Source: Paenirhodobacter hankyongi
GTDB taxonomy: Bacteria > Pseudomonadota > Alphaproteobacteria > Rhodobacterales > Rhodobacteraceae
DNA: 64,000 nt
Assembly (NCBI RefSeq): GCF_003664585.1
Contig: NZ_RCHI01000003.1
Coordinates: 247,737 to 311,736 of the forward strand
Direction: 5' to 3'
Shown: one piece after another, positions 32,094-41,662 of the stretch
How positions within the stretch are numbered: the first letter of the stretch is position 1
Layout of the letters: each line of letters begins with the position of its first letter
Notes under the pieces: generated by a model
The model's database searches: none
What the model saw: only the letters and a program-made list of their open reading frames with translations
What the model was told of the DNA's origin: nothing
Made by a program: the position numbers and the translations under genes

Positions 32094-33704
32094 TCATTGG
32101 GGGTCCAGCATCGCGGCGCGCAGGGCGCGCTTGTCGATCTTGCCGACCGGGGTCAGCGGCATCGTCTCGAGAAAGACGAAGCGGTCGGGCAATTTGTACT
32201 CGGCCACGCCCTGCGCGATCAGATGGCGGCGTAGCTCGACCGCGCGCAGCGGCTGGCGCAGGACAAGGAAGGCACAGCTGCGCTCGCCCAGCCGGGCATC
32301 GGGCTCGGCCACAAGGGCCGCCTGCACCACCCCGGGATGGCGCAACAACAACCCCTCGATCTCCTCCGCCGCGATCTTCTCGCCGCCGCGGTTGATCTGG
32401 TCCTTCACCCGGCCGACGACGCGCAGATAGCCCTCGGCGTCGCGCTGCACGAGATCGCCGCTGTGATAGAAGCCCTCGGCATCAAAGGCAGTGGCGTTAT
32501 GCGCGGGGCTGCGGAAATAGCCGCGGAAGGTGTAGGGCCCGCGCACCCACAGCTGACCGGTCACGCCCGGGGCGCAATCCCGCCCCTCGGCGTCGCGCAC
32601 CCGGACCTCGTCATCGGGGCTGATCGGCCGCCCCTGGGTGGTGAAGACGCACTCGGGCGGATCGTCGAGGCGGGTATAGTTCACCAGCCCCTCGGCCATG
32701 CCGAAAACCTGCTGCAGGGCGCAGCCAAGCACCTTTGGCACCTGCCGCGCCAGCGCCTCGGCGAAACTCGCACCGCCCACCTGCAGCAGTTCGAGGCTCT
32801 CGGGCACCGCAAGCCCGCCGCGCGCAGCGTCAAGCCAGAGCCCCACGGCTGAGGGCACCAGCGCCGCCATCGTCACGCCATAGCGCGCGATCAGCTCGAA
32901 GCACAGCTGCGGCTCGGGGCTGGCCGCCATCACCACGGTGCCGCCGGCATGGAACACGCCAAGCGCGCCGGGCGAGCTGAGCACGTAATTGTGCGGCGCA
33001 GGCAGCGCGCACAGGAAGCAGGTGCGCGGGCTCAGGGCACAGATCTCGGCGCTGGCCCGGATCGAATAGTCATAATCGTTGTGGGTGCGCGGGATCAGCT
33101 TCGGCGTGCCGGTGCTGCCGCCCGAAAGCTGGAAGAAGGCGACGGCGCCGGAGTCGATGCGGGGCAGGTCTTCCTCGTCCGGCGCCCCGGCGGGCTCGAT
33201 CCAGGCGGCAAGGTCGCGCCCGGGTTCGGGATCGTCAAGGAAGAGGCACAGATCGAGCCGCCCCGAGATCTCGCGCAGCTCGGTCTCGAAACGGTCATCG
33301 CGGAACAGCGGATGGCTGCGCGCGGCGATCAGCAGCCCGGGCTGCAGCTGTTCGGCATAGGCCCGCAGCTCCAGCGCGCGATGGCTGAACAGCGCATTGA
33401 CCGGCGTGATCCCGGCCTTCAGCAGGGCGAAGAAGGTGACGAAGAACTCGGCCCGGTTCGGCAGCTGGACCAGCGCGCGGTCGCCCGGGCGCAGCCCCCG
33501 CGCCAGCAGCCGTCGCGCGAGCGCCGTCGCCATCCGGTCGAGCGCGCCATAGCTGATCGCCCGCGCCCCGCACAGGATCGCGCAGGCCTCGGGCCGGCTG
33601 CGCACCTGTGCGTCAAGCCCGCGCGTCAGCGGCGCATCGAGCCAGTAGCCCTTCTGCCGGTAGCGCTGTGCAAGGTCGTCCGGCCAGGGGGTGAAATCAG
33701 TCAT
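32094..33704 (-). CDS. entE: 2,3-dihydroxybenzoate-AMP ligase
   Basis: A 536-residue stand-alone aryl adenylation enzyme. It begins FTPWPDDLAQRYRQKGYW as in EntE/DhbE and has the P-loop FFQLSGGSTGTPKLIPRTHNDY near residue 185. The PAPHNYVLSSPG segment near 230 holds the His-Asn-Tyr group that marks aryl acid (not amino acid) selectivity, with Asn replacing the Asp used for amino groups. VFGMAEGLVNYTRLDDP lies near 333 and VGRVKDQINRGGEKIAAEEIE near 430. It activates 2,3-dihydroxybenzoate and loads it on the ArCP. It is first in the leftward entE-ArCP-PPTase operon. Confidence 0.95.
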   Translation of the reverse strand: MTDFTPWPDDLAQRYRQKGYWLDAPLTRGLDAQVRSRPEACAILCGARAISYGALDRMATALARRLLARGLRPGDRALVQLPNRAEFFVTFFALLKAGITPVNALFSHRALELRAYAEQLQPGLLIAARSHPLFRDDRFETELREISGRLDLCLFLDDPEPGRDLAAWIEPAGAPDEEDLPRIDSGAVAFFQLSGGSTGTPKLIPRTHNDYDYSIRASAEICALSPRTCFLCALPAPHNYVLSSPGALGVFHAGGTVVMAASPEPQLCFELIARYGVTMAALVPSAVGLWLDAARGGLAVPESLELLQVGGASFAEALARQVPKVLGCALQQVFGMAEGLVNYTRLDDPPECVFTTQGRPISPDDEVRVRDAEGRDCAPGVTGQLWVRGPYTFRGYFRSPAHNATAFDAEGFYHSGDLVQRDAEGYLRVVGRVKDQINRGGEKIAAEEIEGLLLRHPGVVQAALVAEPDARLGERSCAFLVLRQPLRAVELRRHLIAQGVAEYKLPDRFVFLETMPLTPVGKIDKRALRAAMLDPQ

Positions 33705-33849
33705 TTCAGATCGGATCCGTTCGGGACGGCCTGCGCCCGCCCCCGCTGTCATCGCCGCCCAAATCCGTCACGCCAGCCCTCACGACCCGATGAAACAGAT
33801 TGATTCCAGCAGGTTATCGGCGAGATGCCCGGCGCCCGAATTCCACAGG

Positions 33850-33885
33850 TTGACGGGCCTCAATACTTGAGTATTTATGTCGACA
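33850..33885 (+). promoter_or_regulatory. promoter and operator region of the Cy-Cy-A synthetase operon
   Basis: TTGACG (33850-33855) and the A/T-rich TATTTAT (33872-33878) at 16-17 base spacing precede the ATG at 33908. The inverted repeat AATACT-TG-AGTATT (33862-33875) overlaps the -10, and the palindrome TGTCGACA follows at 33878-33885. A TGA-N9-TCG near-match to the iron box starts at 33868. It lies between divergent entE and this operon, so it may control both. Confidence 0.5.
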
Positions 33886-33907
33886 AATGTCAACAGGGTG
33901 AGTTCCA

Positions 33908-36900
33908 ATGCCTGAACTGACGGCGATGCAGGCCTCCTGCTGGATCAGCGGACATGCCGGGGGGCGCGATCCGCAGACCCCTTCCGCGCATCTTTATGTC
34001 GAACTCGACTCCGGCGCCCCGACCATGCCGCTCGATCCAGCGCGGCTTGCGCAGGCCTTTGCGGCGCTGATCGTGCGGCACCCGAACCTGCGGCTCTCGG
34101 TCTCGGCCGAGGGTCGGCCCGCCATCGTGCCGCCCGGGCCCGCGCATGGCCTGCAGCACCACGACCTGCGCGGGCTTGGCCCGCTCGATGTCGAAGCGGC
34201 GCTGGCGCGTCTGCGCGACGACAAGACCCACCAGCGGCTGCCCCTCGACCGCGGCCTGCCCTGCGAGGGAGCGCTGAGCCTGCTGCCGGGTGGCAGGCAC
34301 CGGCTGCATCTCGATCTCGACATGGTTGCGGCCGATCCCTCCTGCCTGCCCGCGCTGCTTGACGAGCTGGCACAGCTCTATGAGGACGGCCCCGAGGCGC
34401 TGCCCGAGACGGCCGCCCCGCAGTCCGCCCCCCAGTCCGCGCCGCGCCCCGATCCGGCACAGGAGGCCCTTGCCCGGGACTGGTGGCGCGCGCGCCTCGA
34501 CACCATGCCCGACGCGCCCCGCCTGCCCGCCCCCCATCCCGCGCCGCGCGACCGGGTGGCCCACAGCACGCGACTGGCCGCGACACTCACCCCGGAGCAG
34601 GCACGCAGCTTCGTCGCGCAGGCGCGAGCGCTGCGGGTCACGCCCTCGGCGCTGGCGCTCGCGCTTTTCGCGCAGGAACTCGGCCGGGCCTGCAGGCAGC
34701 AGGCGCTGCGCCTGACTGTGCCGATCTTCCACCGCGACGAAGACACCCCGATCATTGGTGACGCCTCGAACTTCACCCTTCTGGGCGTGACCGGGGTGCA
34801 GGACGATCTGCCAGAGCTGGCACGACGGGTGCAGAGCAGCCTCGTGCAGGGCATCACCCATGCCGCCCACCCCGGCCCGCAGCTGCTGCGCGACCTCGCC
34901 CGCCACCTCGGCCGGATGCCCGAGGCGCCGGTCGTCTTCACCTCGGGGCTCGACCTTCCGCAGCGCTCGATCCTCAGCGAGCGGGCGCGGCGGGTGCTGG
35001 GCGACCTGGTGTGGAGCGTGTCGCAGGGACCGGGCGTGGCGCTCGATGCGCAGATCGCCTGGCTCGGCACCGAGATCCTGCTGAACTGGGACATCCGGCT
35101 CGACCTGCTCGACACGGCCTGGACCGAGGCGCTGTTCGCCCGCGTCGTTGACCGGCTGCGGACGCTTGCGCAGGCGCCGGAGCCGCCGCGCAGCTGGCCC
35201 CTCGCCCCCCTGCAGCGCGCCTATGTGATGGGGCGCGAGGCGCTGCTGCCGCTTGGCGGCGTGGCGATGCAGGAGACGCGGCTGTTTCGCGGCGCCCTCG
35301 ATCCGGCGGCGCTGCGCGCGCGCCTCGCCATGCTCGCCACCGCCCATCCCGCCTTGCGGCTGCGCATCGACGCAGCCGCCGGCCGGCAGCACTGCGCCCC
35401 ACGGGTGGAGGTTCCCTTCACCGCGCGCGACCTGCGCGACGCCCCCGATGCCGAGGCGCAGCTTGCCGCAGTCTGGGAGGCGTTCGCGCGCAGCCCCTGC
35501 CCGCTTGAAGGCGCACTGTGGCAGGTCTGTGCGGTGCAGATGCCTGCGGGTCAGGAGGATGCGCTCGCCGTGAAATTCGACGCGCTGGCGCTTGACGGTC
35601 CGGCGATCGCGCAGATCTGCGCCGAGATCCTCGCCCCCACCCCGCCCGAGGTCGAGGACCGCACCGAGCCCGCCCGCCCCACGTCCGTCCCGGCCGCGCA
35701 GCGGCGCGCCGATGCGGCCTATTGGGAGGAGGCGCTCGCCCGGATCGAGACGGCACCACAGCTGCCATGGCACGCGCCGCTGCATCAGCTCGGCGCCTCG
35801 CGCTATCGCCGCGACGTGCGACGGATCACGGGCCCGCAGGTGCAGGCGCTGCGCCGCATCGCGGCCCGCGAAAAGCTGTTCCTCAACAGCCTGCTGAGCT
35901 TTGCCGTGCTCGAGGTGCTGGCACGCTTCACCCCCGAGCTGCGGCTGTGCGTCGGCCTGCCGACCGCACCGGCTCTCGAGCGCGCGGGGCTCGCCAATCG
36001 CGCTTCCTTCATCGTGATCGACCACGCCGTGGGGCCGGAAAGTGCCCGCGACCGGGCGGCGGCGCTACAGACCCGCACGATGCAGGCGCTCGCCCATGCC
36101 AGCGTGTCGGGCGTCGATCTGGCACGGCAGCTGCTTGCCCGCACCGGCGCGGCGCTGGCGCTGCCGGTGGTGCTGACGAACGGGCTGAGCTGGTCCGCGC
36201 CCGATCCCTGCGCACCGCTGCGCGAGGTGGCGGGGCTGACCCAGACGCCGCAGGTGGCGCTCGATCTGCGGCTGATGCGCGCCACCGAGGGCGGGATCGA
36301 GATTGCCGCCGATCATGCGGAGGCCGCCCTTGCGCCCGAGACCGTCGCGGCGATGCTCGACGCGATCGTCGCAGCGCTTGCGGCGATCTGCACCGCGGGC
36401 GCGCTGATCCTGCCCGAGCCGCTGGTGCCGGTGCCGCTGCCCCCCCAACGCGCCGAAATCCCCGATCCCGCGCCGCATCTGCCGCGCATCGCCGCCCATC
36501 TGCGCGCGGATCAGGGCACGGCGCTGATCTGCGGCGAGACGCGGCTTGGCTATGACGCCCTGCGACGGCGGGTCGAGGGGCTGCTCGCCGGCCTTGCCAC
36601 GCGCGGCATCGGCCCGGGCGACGTCGTGGCGATCGAGCTGCCGCGCGGCCCCGATCATGTCGCGTTGCAGCTTGCCACCGCAATGGCCGGGGTGATCCGG
36701 GTGCCGATCGACGCCGGCGCCCCGCCCGCCCGGCGCGATCAGCTGCTGTCGCGCTGCGCCCCGACGCTGGTGGTGTCACAGCGCGAGATCGCGGGCCTTG
36801 CCTGCGTCACGCCCGGGGCGCTGAGCGCCCCCGACGGCACCCTGCCCGATGACGCGACGCTGACGGCGCGCAGCCTGTCGCGCGATCCGGGCTATTACCT

Positions 36901-38269
36901 CTTCACCTCGGGCACCACCGGCACGCCGAAATGCGTGGTGCTGAACAACCGCGCCACGGCAAGCGTGCTCGAACAGTCGCTGCAGGCCTGGCAGGTGACG
37001 GCGGCGGACGTGTTGATCTCGGTCACGCCGCTGCATCACGACATGTCGGTTTTCGACGTCTTCGGGGCGCTGTGCGCCGGGGCGACGCTGGTGCTGCCCG
37101 AGCCGGGGCACGAGAAGGACGCGATGGACTGGGCACGGCTGGTCGCGACGCATGGGGTGACGCTCTGGGTCTCGGTGCCGGCGATCCTCGAGATGCTGAT
37201 CGCCGGCGCCCGCCCCGACCAGCTCGCGACCTTGCGGCTGGTGGCGCAGGGCGGCGACTACATCAAGCCCGCGATCATCGCCCGGCTGCGCGATCTGCTG
37301 CCGCACGCGCGGCTCGTCTCGCTGGGCGGGCCGACCGAGACGACGATCTGGAGCATCTGGCACGAGATCGGCACCGAGGCAGGCACTGAGACCAGCGCCA
37401 TCCCCTATGGCCGCGCGCTCGCCGGCGCAGAATACCGGATCTGCAACCCGCTGGGCGAGCCCTGCCCACCCGGCGTGCCCGGCCGCATCCACACGCTCGG
37501 CGACTGTCTGGCGCTCGGCTATCTCGAGGATGGCGGGCTGGTGCAGACCGATTTCGTGCCCCTGACAGAAGCCGGCGGCCCGCCCCGGCGCGCCTTCCGC
37601 ACAGGCGATCTCGGGCAATGGCGCGCCGACGGGGTGATCCTGTTTGCCGGTCGCGTCGGCGGCTATGTCAAGGTGCGCGGGGTGCGCGTCAGCCTGGGCG
37701 AGATCGAGGCCGCGCTCGCCCGCGTCCCGGCTCTGCGCGACGTGATGGTGGTCGATCTGACGACGGCCGACGGGCGCGAGACGACGCTTGCCGCGCTCTA
37801 CGTCTGCCGCGACGGCGCCGAGACGCCCCCGGCCGTGCTGCGCGCCCTCCTGCGCGAGACGTTGCCGCCCTCGCATCTGCCCGACCGCTTCGTGCCGCTG
37901 CCGGCGCTGCCGCTGTCGGCAAACGGCAAGCCCGACCGCGCCGCCGGACGGCGGCTTGCCACCGGCGCACCGGTCCCGCCCGCCGCCCCGCCCCGGCCGC
38001 AGGCGCCCGCTGCGGCAAGCGACGCTGACCCGACGCTCGTGGCACAGGTGCTGGCGCTCTACCTCGAGCGGCTCGGGCCGCGGGAGGGGGCGACGGCGGA
38101 CAGCCCGCTGCTCGATCTCGGCCTTCTGCCCGCCGATCTCGCCCCGATGGCCGCGGCGCTGAACGCGCGCTTTGGCTGTGCCCTCACCCCGGTGCAGCTT
38201 CTGCCGCCGCGCACTGCGCGCGCCGTGGCGGCGCTGATCGCCACCGCCCCGGCCCTGCCGCTTTCCTGA
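33908..38269 (+). CDS. VibF-like NRPS, N-terminal half (Cy-Cy-A plus degenerate carrier)
   Basis: A 1453-residue synthetase. Residues about 1-430 are a first cyclization domain whose core DxxxxDxxS reads DMVAADPSC (D138, D143, Cys at 146). Residues about 430-840 are a second, with core DALALDGPA (D558, D563, Ala at 566). Residues about 860-1375 are an adenylation domain with YLFTSGTTGTPKCVV, HHDMSVFD (D1045, the amino-group Asp), LGGPTETTIWSIW and GRVGGYVKVRGVRVSLGEIE. The final 70 residues look like a carrier fold, but the serine position is lost (LDLGLLPADLAPM). The order matches the first part of VibF, which cyclises Thr. The TIW pocket end resembles Cys/Ser-activating domains, so Thr, Ser and Cys all remain possible. 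Confidence 0.9.
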   Translation: MPELTAMQASCWISGHAGGRDPQTPSAHLYVELDSGAPTMPLDPARLAQAFAALIVRHPNLRLSVSAEGRPAIVPPGPAHGLQHHDLRGLGPLDVEAALARLRDDKTHQRLPLDRGLPCEGALSLLPGGRHRLHLDLDMVAADPSCLPALLDELAQLYEDGPEALPETAAPQSAPQSAPRPDPAQEALARDWWRARLDTMPDAPRLPAPHPAPRDRVAHSTRLAATLTPEQARSFVAQARALRVTPSALALALFAQELGRACRQQALRLTVPIFHRDEDTPIIGDASNFTLLGVTGVQDDLPELARRVQSSLVQGITHAAHPGPQLLRDLARHLGRMPEAPVVFTSGLDLPQRSILSERARRVLGDLVWSVSQGPGVALDAQIAWLGTEILLNWDIRLDLLDTAWTEALFARVVDRLRTLAQAPEPPRSWPLAPLQRAYVMGREALLPLGGVAMQETRLFRGALDPAALRARLAMLATAHPALRLRIDAAAGRQHCAPRVEVPFTARDLRDAPDAEAQLAAVWEAFARSPCPLEGALWQVCAVQMPAGQEDALAVKFDALALDGPAIAQICAEILAPTPPEVEDRTEPARPTSVPAAQRRADAAYWEEALARIETAPQLPWHAPLHQLGASRYRRDVRRITGPQVQALRRIAAREKLFLNSLLSFAVLEVLARFTPELRLCVGLPTAPALERAGLANRASFIVIDHAVGPESARDRAAALQTRTMQALAHASVSGVDLARQLLARTGAALALPVVLTNGLSWSAPDPCAPLREVAGLTQTPQVALDLRLMRATEGGIEIAADHAEAALAPETVAAMLDAIVAALAAICTAGALILPEPLVPVPLPPQRAEIPDPAPHLPRIAAHLRADQGTALICGETRLGYDALRRRVEGLLAGLATRGIGPGDVVAIELPRGPDHVALQLATAMAGVIRVPIDAGAPPARRDQLLSRCAPTLVVSQREIAGLACVTPGALSAPDGTLPDDATLTARSLSRDPGYYLFTSGTTGTPKCVVLNNRATASVLEQSLQAWQVTAADVLISVTPLHHDMSVFDVFGALCAGATLVLPEPGHEKDAMDWARLVATHGVTLWVSVPAILEMLIAGARPDQLATLRLVAQGGDYIKPAIIARLRDLLPHARLVSLGGPTETTIWSIWHEIGTEAGTETSAIPYGRALAGAEYRICNPLGEPCPPGVPGRIHTLGDCLALGYLEDGGLVQTDFVPLTEAGGPPRRAFRTGDLGQWRADGVILFAGRVGGYVKVRGVRVSLGEIEAALARVPALRDVMVVDLTTADGRETTLAALYVCRDGAETPPAVLRALLRETLPPSHLPDRFVPLPALPLSANGKPDRAAGRRLATGAPVPPAAPPRPQAPAAASDADPTLVAQVLALYLERLGPREGATADSPLLDLGLLPADLAPMAAALNARFGCALTPVQLLPPRTARAVAALIATAPALPLS

Positions 38270-38290
38270 TCGCCCGACGAAGGAGCCATG

Positions 38291-39706
38291 ATGCCCGATC
38301 CGACACTTGCCGAGCGCCCCTGGCACGCCCTGACGCTGGCGCAGCTCGATTTCTGGGAGGAGTTCCGCTTCCACCCCGACCGGCCGCTTTCGACCGTGGC
38401 GCATTGCACGGTGATCGAGGGCGATCTGGACGAGGCCGCGCTGATCGCGGCGCTGCACCAGATCGCGCAGGAGGCCGAGGTGCTGGCCCTGCGCTTTCGC
38501 GACGGCCCCGACGGCCCGCGCCAGCAGGTCGACCCCGCCCGCATCCCCGTGCTGCGCTATCACGACCTGCGCTACGAGGCGGATCCAGAATCCGCCCCCG
38601 AGCCCGCCGCGCGCAAGATGATGGAGCGCGACATCGCCGCGCCGATCGACCTTGCGCAGGAGCCGCTGGCCGCGCTGTGGCTGATGCGGGTGGGGGAAAA
38701 CCGCTGGCTGTGGTATCTGCGCGGCCATCACATCGTTCTCGACGGCTATGGCGTGTCGCTGATCGAGCGGCGGGTGGCGGCGCTCTACGCGCAGACCTGC
38801 GGGCAGCAGGCCGGACTTGGTCCGCTGCGCCCCTTCGAGCAGTATCTGACGGAAGAGGAACGCTATCGCGCCAGCCCGCAACACGCCCGTGACGGCGCCT
38901 ATTGGGCGCAACATCTGGCGGACGGGCCCGAACTTTCGGTGCTGAAGAAGGGCGGCGAGGATTACGGCTGCAGCGCGCTTGGCGCCGAGCCGGACCTGCC
39001 CGCGGATCTGCCCGACGCCCTGCGCCGCGCCGCCGCGGCGGCCGATCTCGGCTGGCCCGACCTGCTGACCCTGCTCAGTGCCGCCTGGCTGGCCCGCGAT
39101 CTGCCCGAGGGCGGGCCCGGGCGCGCGGTCTGGCTGCCCTACATGAGCCGGCTCGGCAGTGTCAGCGCGACGATCCCGGCGCTGGTCGTCAACATCCTGC
39201 CGCTCGTGGTGACGCGCCGGACGGGCGAGACGCTGGGCGCCTGGCTTGGGCGCAGCGGCGCGACGCTGCGTCAGCTGCGCCGGCACGGGCGCTATCGGGT
39301 CGAACAGCTCGCCGCCGATCACGGCCAGCGCGAGGGCGAGCGCTTCTTCTTCTCGCCGCTCGTCAACGTGCTGCCCTTCGACCCGCCCCGCTTCCCGGGC
39401 TGCACCGCGCGGCGCGAGGTGCTGGCCGCGGGCCCGGGCGACGGCTTCAACCTGACCTGGGCCGCGGCGGCCGACGGCGCGGGGCTCGCGCTCTGGATCG
39501 ACGCCGACCCCGCCTCGGCCCCCGCGTTCGAGGCCGCCCGCACCGGGCTTGTGCCGTTCCTGGCCCGCGCCTGCACCCCGGGCGCGGCCGAAATCCCGCT
39601 TGCCGCGCTGCTTGCCAGCCCCGCCGCCGTCACCCGCCCACGCGCGCCCGCGCCGGCCCAGCCCAATGCCGCCCGGCCGATCGCCGGCCGACTGGAGGAC
39701 GCATGA
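38291..39706 (+). CDS. vibH: stand-alone condensation enzyme, VibH-like
   Basis: A 471-residue single condensation domain. The active-site motif is GHHIVLDGYG (H146, H147, D151, G152). Flanking segments are LSTVAHCTVIEGDLD near residue 35, FEQYLTEEERY, LPYMSRLGSVSATIPALVVNILPLVVTRRTG near 280, HGRYRVEQLAADHGQREGERFFFSPLVNVLPF near 330-360, and GDGFNLTW. These agree block by block with VibH, which joins dihydroxybenzoyl-ArCP to a free polyamine instead of a carrier-bound amino acid. The gene starts at the second of two ATGs, giving AAGGAG correct spacing. Its stop overlaps the next start (ATGA). It suggests a polyamine backbone in the product. Confidence 0.9.
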   Translation: MPDPTLAERPWHALTLAQLDFWEEFRFHPDRPLSTVAHCTVIEGDLDEAALIAALHQIAQEAEVLALRFRDGPDGPRQQVDPARIPVLRYHDLRYEADPESAPEPAARKMMERDIAAPIDLAQEPLAALWLMRVGENRWLWYLRGHHIVLDGYGVSLIERRVAALYAQTCGQQAGLGPLRPFEQYLTEEERYRASPQHARDGAYWAQHLADGPELSVLKKGGEDYGCSALGAEPDLPADLPDALRRAAAAADLGWPDLLTLLSAAWLARDLPEGGPGRAVWLPYMSRLGSVSATIPALVVNILPLVVTRRTGETLGAWLGRSGATLRQLRRHGRYRVEQLAADHGQREGERFFFSPLVNVLPFDPPRFPGCTARREVLAAGPGDGFNLTWAAAADGAGLALWIDADPASAPAFEAARTGLVPFLARACTPGAAEIPLAALLASPAAVTRPRAPAPAQPNAARPIAGRLEDA

Positions 39707-40647
39707 ACCGCCGTTCCTTTCTGATGCGCAGCAGCTGCGCGCTTGCCGCCCCCTGCCTTGCCCGGCCCGCGACCGCCGGAAACGGCTGGCCGCGCACCCT
39801 GCCGCAGGCCGATGGCGGCAGGCTCACCCTCGACGCCCCGCCCGCGCGGGTGCTCTCGACCTCGGTCACGCTCTCGGGGACGCTGCTCGCGATCGGCGCG
39901 CCGCTTCTTGCCAGCGCCACCACCGTGCGCGGCGCCTTCTTCGCGCAATGGCAGCAGATCGCCGCCCAGCGCGGGGTCGAGAAGCTGTGGCGCGCAGGCT
40001 CGGTCGACCTCGAGGCAGTCTGGGCAGCGGCGCCCGATCTGATCGTGGTCTCGGCCGGCGGCGCCGATTCCGTGCGCGCCCAGCGGGACGCGCTTGCGGA
40101 AATCGCGCCGGTCCTGATGCTCGACTATGGCGCGCTCGATTGGGAAGAGCTGGCCCGTCAGCTCGGCCGCGCCACCGGCCGCGAGACCGAGGCCGAGGCG
40201 CTACTCACAGGCTTTGCGCGCGACCTTGCCGCGACCCGCGACCGCCTCGCCCTGCCCGCGGGCCGCGCCAACATCGTCAGCTACAATGGCCCCGGCGCAC
40301 CGAACCCGATCGCCACCGCGACCGGCGTGCATGGCCGCCTGCTGGCCGCGCTCGGCTTCACCCTCGAATCCCCCTCGCCCGACTGGCAGGGCGGCGGCAC
40401 CCCGCCCTCGGCCGATTTCATCCGCGCCGCCTACGACCACCTGACCGAGCTGACCGCCGAGACCACCTTCCTGCTGGCCGGCACCGATGCCGATGCGGCG
40501 CGCTTCCGTGCCGATCCGATCCTGGCGAACCTGCCCTCGGTGCAGCGCGGACAGGTCTATGGGCTGGGGCAGAACTCGTTCCGCATCGACTATTACAGCG
40601 CGCGCGAGATCGTCGCCGGCATCGCACACCGTTTCGCGCGGGCCTGA
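39703..40647 (+). CDS. FepB/FhuD-type periplasmic siderophore-binding protein
   Basis: A 314-residue binding protein with a twin-arginine signal (MNRRSFLMRSSCALAAPCLA). The mature part shows ARVLSTSVTLSGTLLAIGAPLLASATT near residue 50, WRAGSVDLEAVWAAAPDLIVVSAGGAD near 97-123 and LPSVQRGQVYGLGQNSFRIDYYSAREIVAGI at the end, the layout of class III binding proteins with a long interdomain helix. It delivers the ferric siderophore to the inner-membrane permeases encoded next. Tat export would mean folding before transport. The ATG overlaps the vibH stop as ATGA. Confidence 0.9.
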   Translation: MNRRSFLMRSSCALAAPCLARPATAGNGWPRTLPQADGGRLTLDAPPARVLSTSVTLSGTLLAIGAPLLASATTVRGAFFAQWQQIAAQRGVEKLWRAGSVDLEAVWAAAPDLIVVSAGGADSVRAQRDALAEIAPVLMLDYGALDWEELARQLGRATGRETEAEALLTGFARDLAATRDRLALPAGRANIVSYNGPGAPNPIATATGVHGRLLAALGFTLESPSPDWQGGGTPPSADFIRAAYDHLTELTAETTFLLAGTDADAARFRADPILANLPSVQRGQVYGLGQNSFRIDYYSAREIVAGIAHRFARA

Positions 40648-40651
40648 GCCG

Positions 40652-41662
40652 ATGACCGCCCCAGCCCCCCGCCTCCGCCACCTGACGCTTTGGGCAACGA
40701 TCGCCTGCGTTGCGCTGATCGCGCTGGCAAGCCCCTTCGTCGGCCCACGCGCGATCACGGTGCAGGACACCCTTGCCGCGCTGACCGCCTTCGATCCCAG
40801 CGACGGCGCGCATCTGCTGGTGCGCGAACAGCGCCTGCCACGGGCGGTTCTCGCGCTGGTTCTGGGCGCGGCGCTTGGCGCGGCTGGGGCGGTGATGCAG
40901 ACGCTGACCCGCAACCCGCTTGCCGATCCCGGGCTGCTGGGCATTTCGGCCGGGGCGACGCTGGCGATCGTGTGCATGATCGCGCTGAGCGGACGGATCG
41001 ACGTCGGCGCCACGCTCTGGGCAGGCATCGTCGGCGCCGGGCTTGGCGGGGCGGCAGTCTTCGCACTTGGCGGCATGGCGCAGGGGCATGACCCGGTGCG
41101 GCTCGTGCTGGCAGGCGCGGCGTTGTCGATCGTGCTGCTCACCCTGACGCGGGTGATCACCGTCAATGCCGAGGCGCATGTCTTCGATCAGTTCCGGCAC
41201 TGGTCGGTGGGCTCGCTCCAGGGCCGCGGCTGGTCCGTGCTGGGCCCGGCCGCGGCGCTGATCCTGCCGGGCTGCCTTGCCGCCTTCGCCCTGGCCCGCC
41301 CGCTCGACGCCCTCGCGCTCGGTCAGGATTTCGGCCAGAGCCTCGGCGCCGATCCGCGGCGGATCTGGCTCGCCGCCGCAGCGGTGATCGTGGTGCTGAG
41401 CGGCGCGGCCACCGCCGCCGCCGGGCCGATCGCCTTCGTCGGCCTCGCCGCGCCGCATCTGGCGCGCCACATCACCGGCCCGGCGCATCGCCGGCTGCTG
41501 CCGCTGTCGATGCTGACCGGGGCGGCGCTGGTCAGCCTGGCCGATCTGGCCGGCCGCCTGATCGGCGGCGCGACCCCGATCGACGTCGGCATCATGGCGG
41601 CGCTGATCGGCGGGCCGATCTTCGTCGTGCTGGCGCGCCGGCTGCGGAGGACTGCGCTGTGA
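40652..41662 (+). CDS. fepD: FecCD-family siderophore permease 1
   Basis: A 336-residue permease with about nine to ten hydrophobic helices. Family signatures are VREQRLPRAVLALVLGAALGAAGAVMQTLTRNPLADPGLLGISAGA near residues 56-102, LGADPRRIWLAAA near 232, and AAGPIAFVGLAAPHLARH near 262. The C-terminal LADLAGRLIGGATPIDVGIMAALIGGPIFVVLARR completes the fold. It forms a heterodimer with the next protein. Ten bases separate it from the fepB-like gene, and its stop overlaps the next start as GTGA. Expected location: inner membrane. Confidence 0.93.
   Translation: MTAPAPRLRHLTLWATIACVALIALASPFVGPRAITVQDTLAALTAFDPSDGAHLLVREQRLPRAVLALVLGAALGAAGAVMQTLTRNPLADPGLLGISAGATLAIVCMIALSGRIDVGATLWAGIVGAGLGGAAVFALGGMAQGHDPVRLVLAGAALSIVLLTLTRVITVNAEAHVFDQFRHWSVGSLQGRGWSVLGPAAALILPGCLAAFALARPLDALALGQDFGQSLGADPRRIWLAAAAVIVVLSGAATAAAGPIAFVGLAAPHLARHITGPAHRRLLPLSMLTGAALVSLADLAGRLIGGATPIDVGIMAALIGGPIFVVLARRLRRTAL

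Noticed and set aside
36776..39322. An 848-codon open frame on the minus strand opposite the NRPS and vibH genes
   Set aside because: Composition is that of an antisense shadow, and the plus-strand genes show unmistakable domain motifs.
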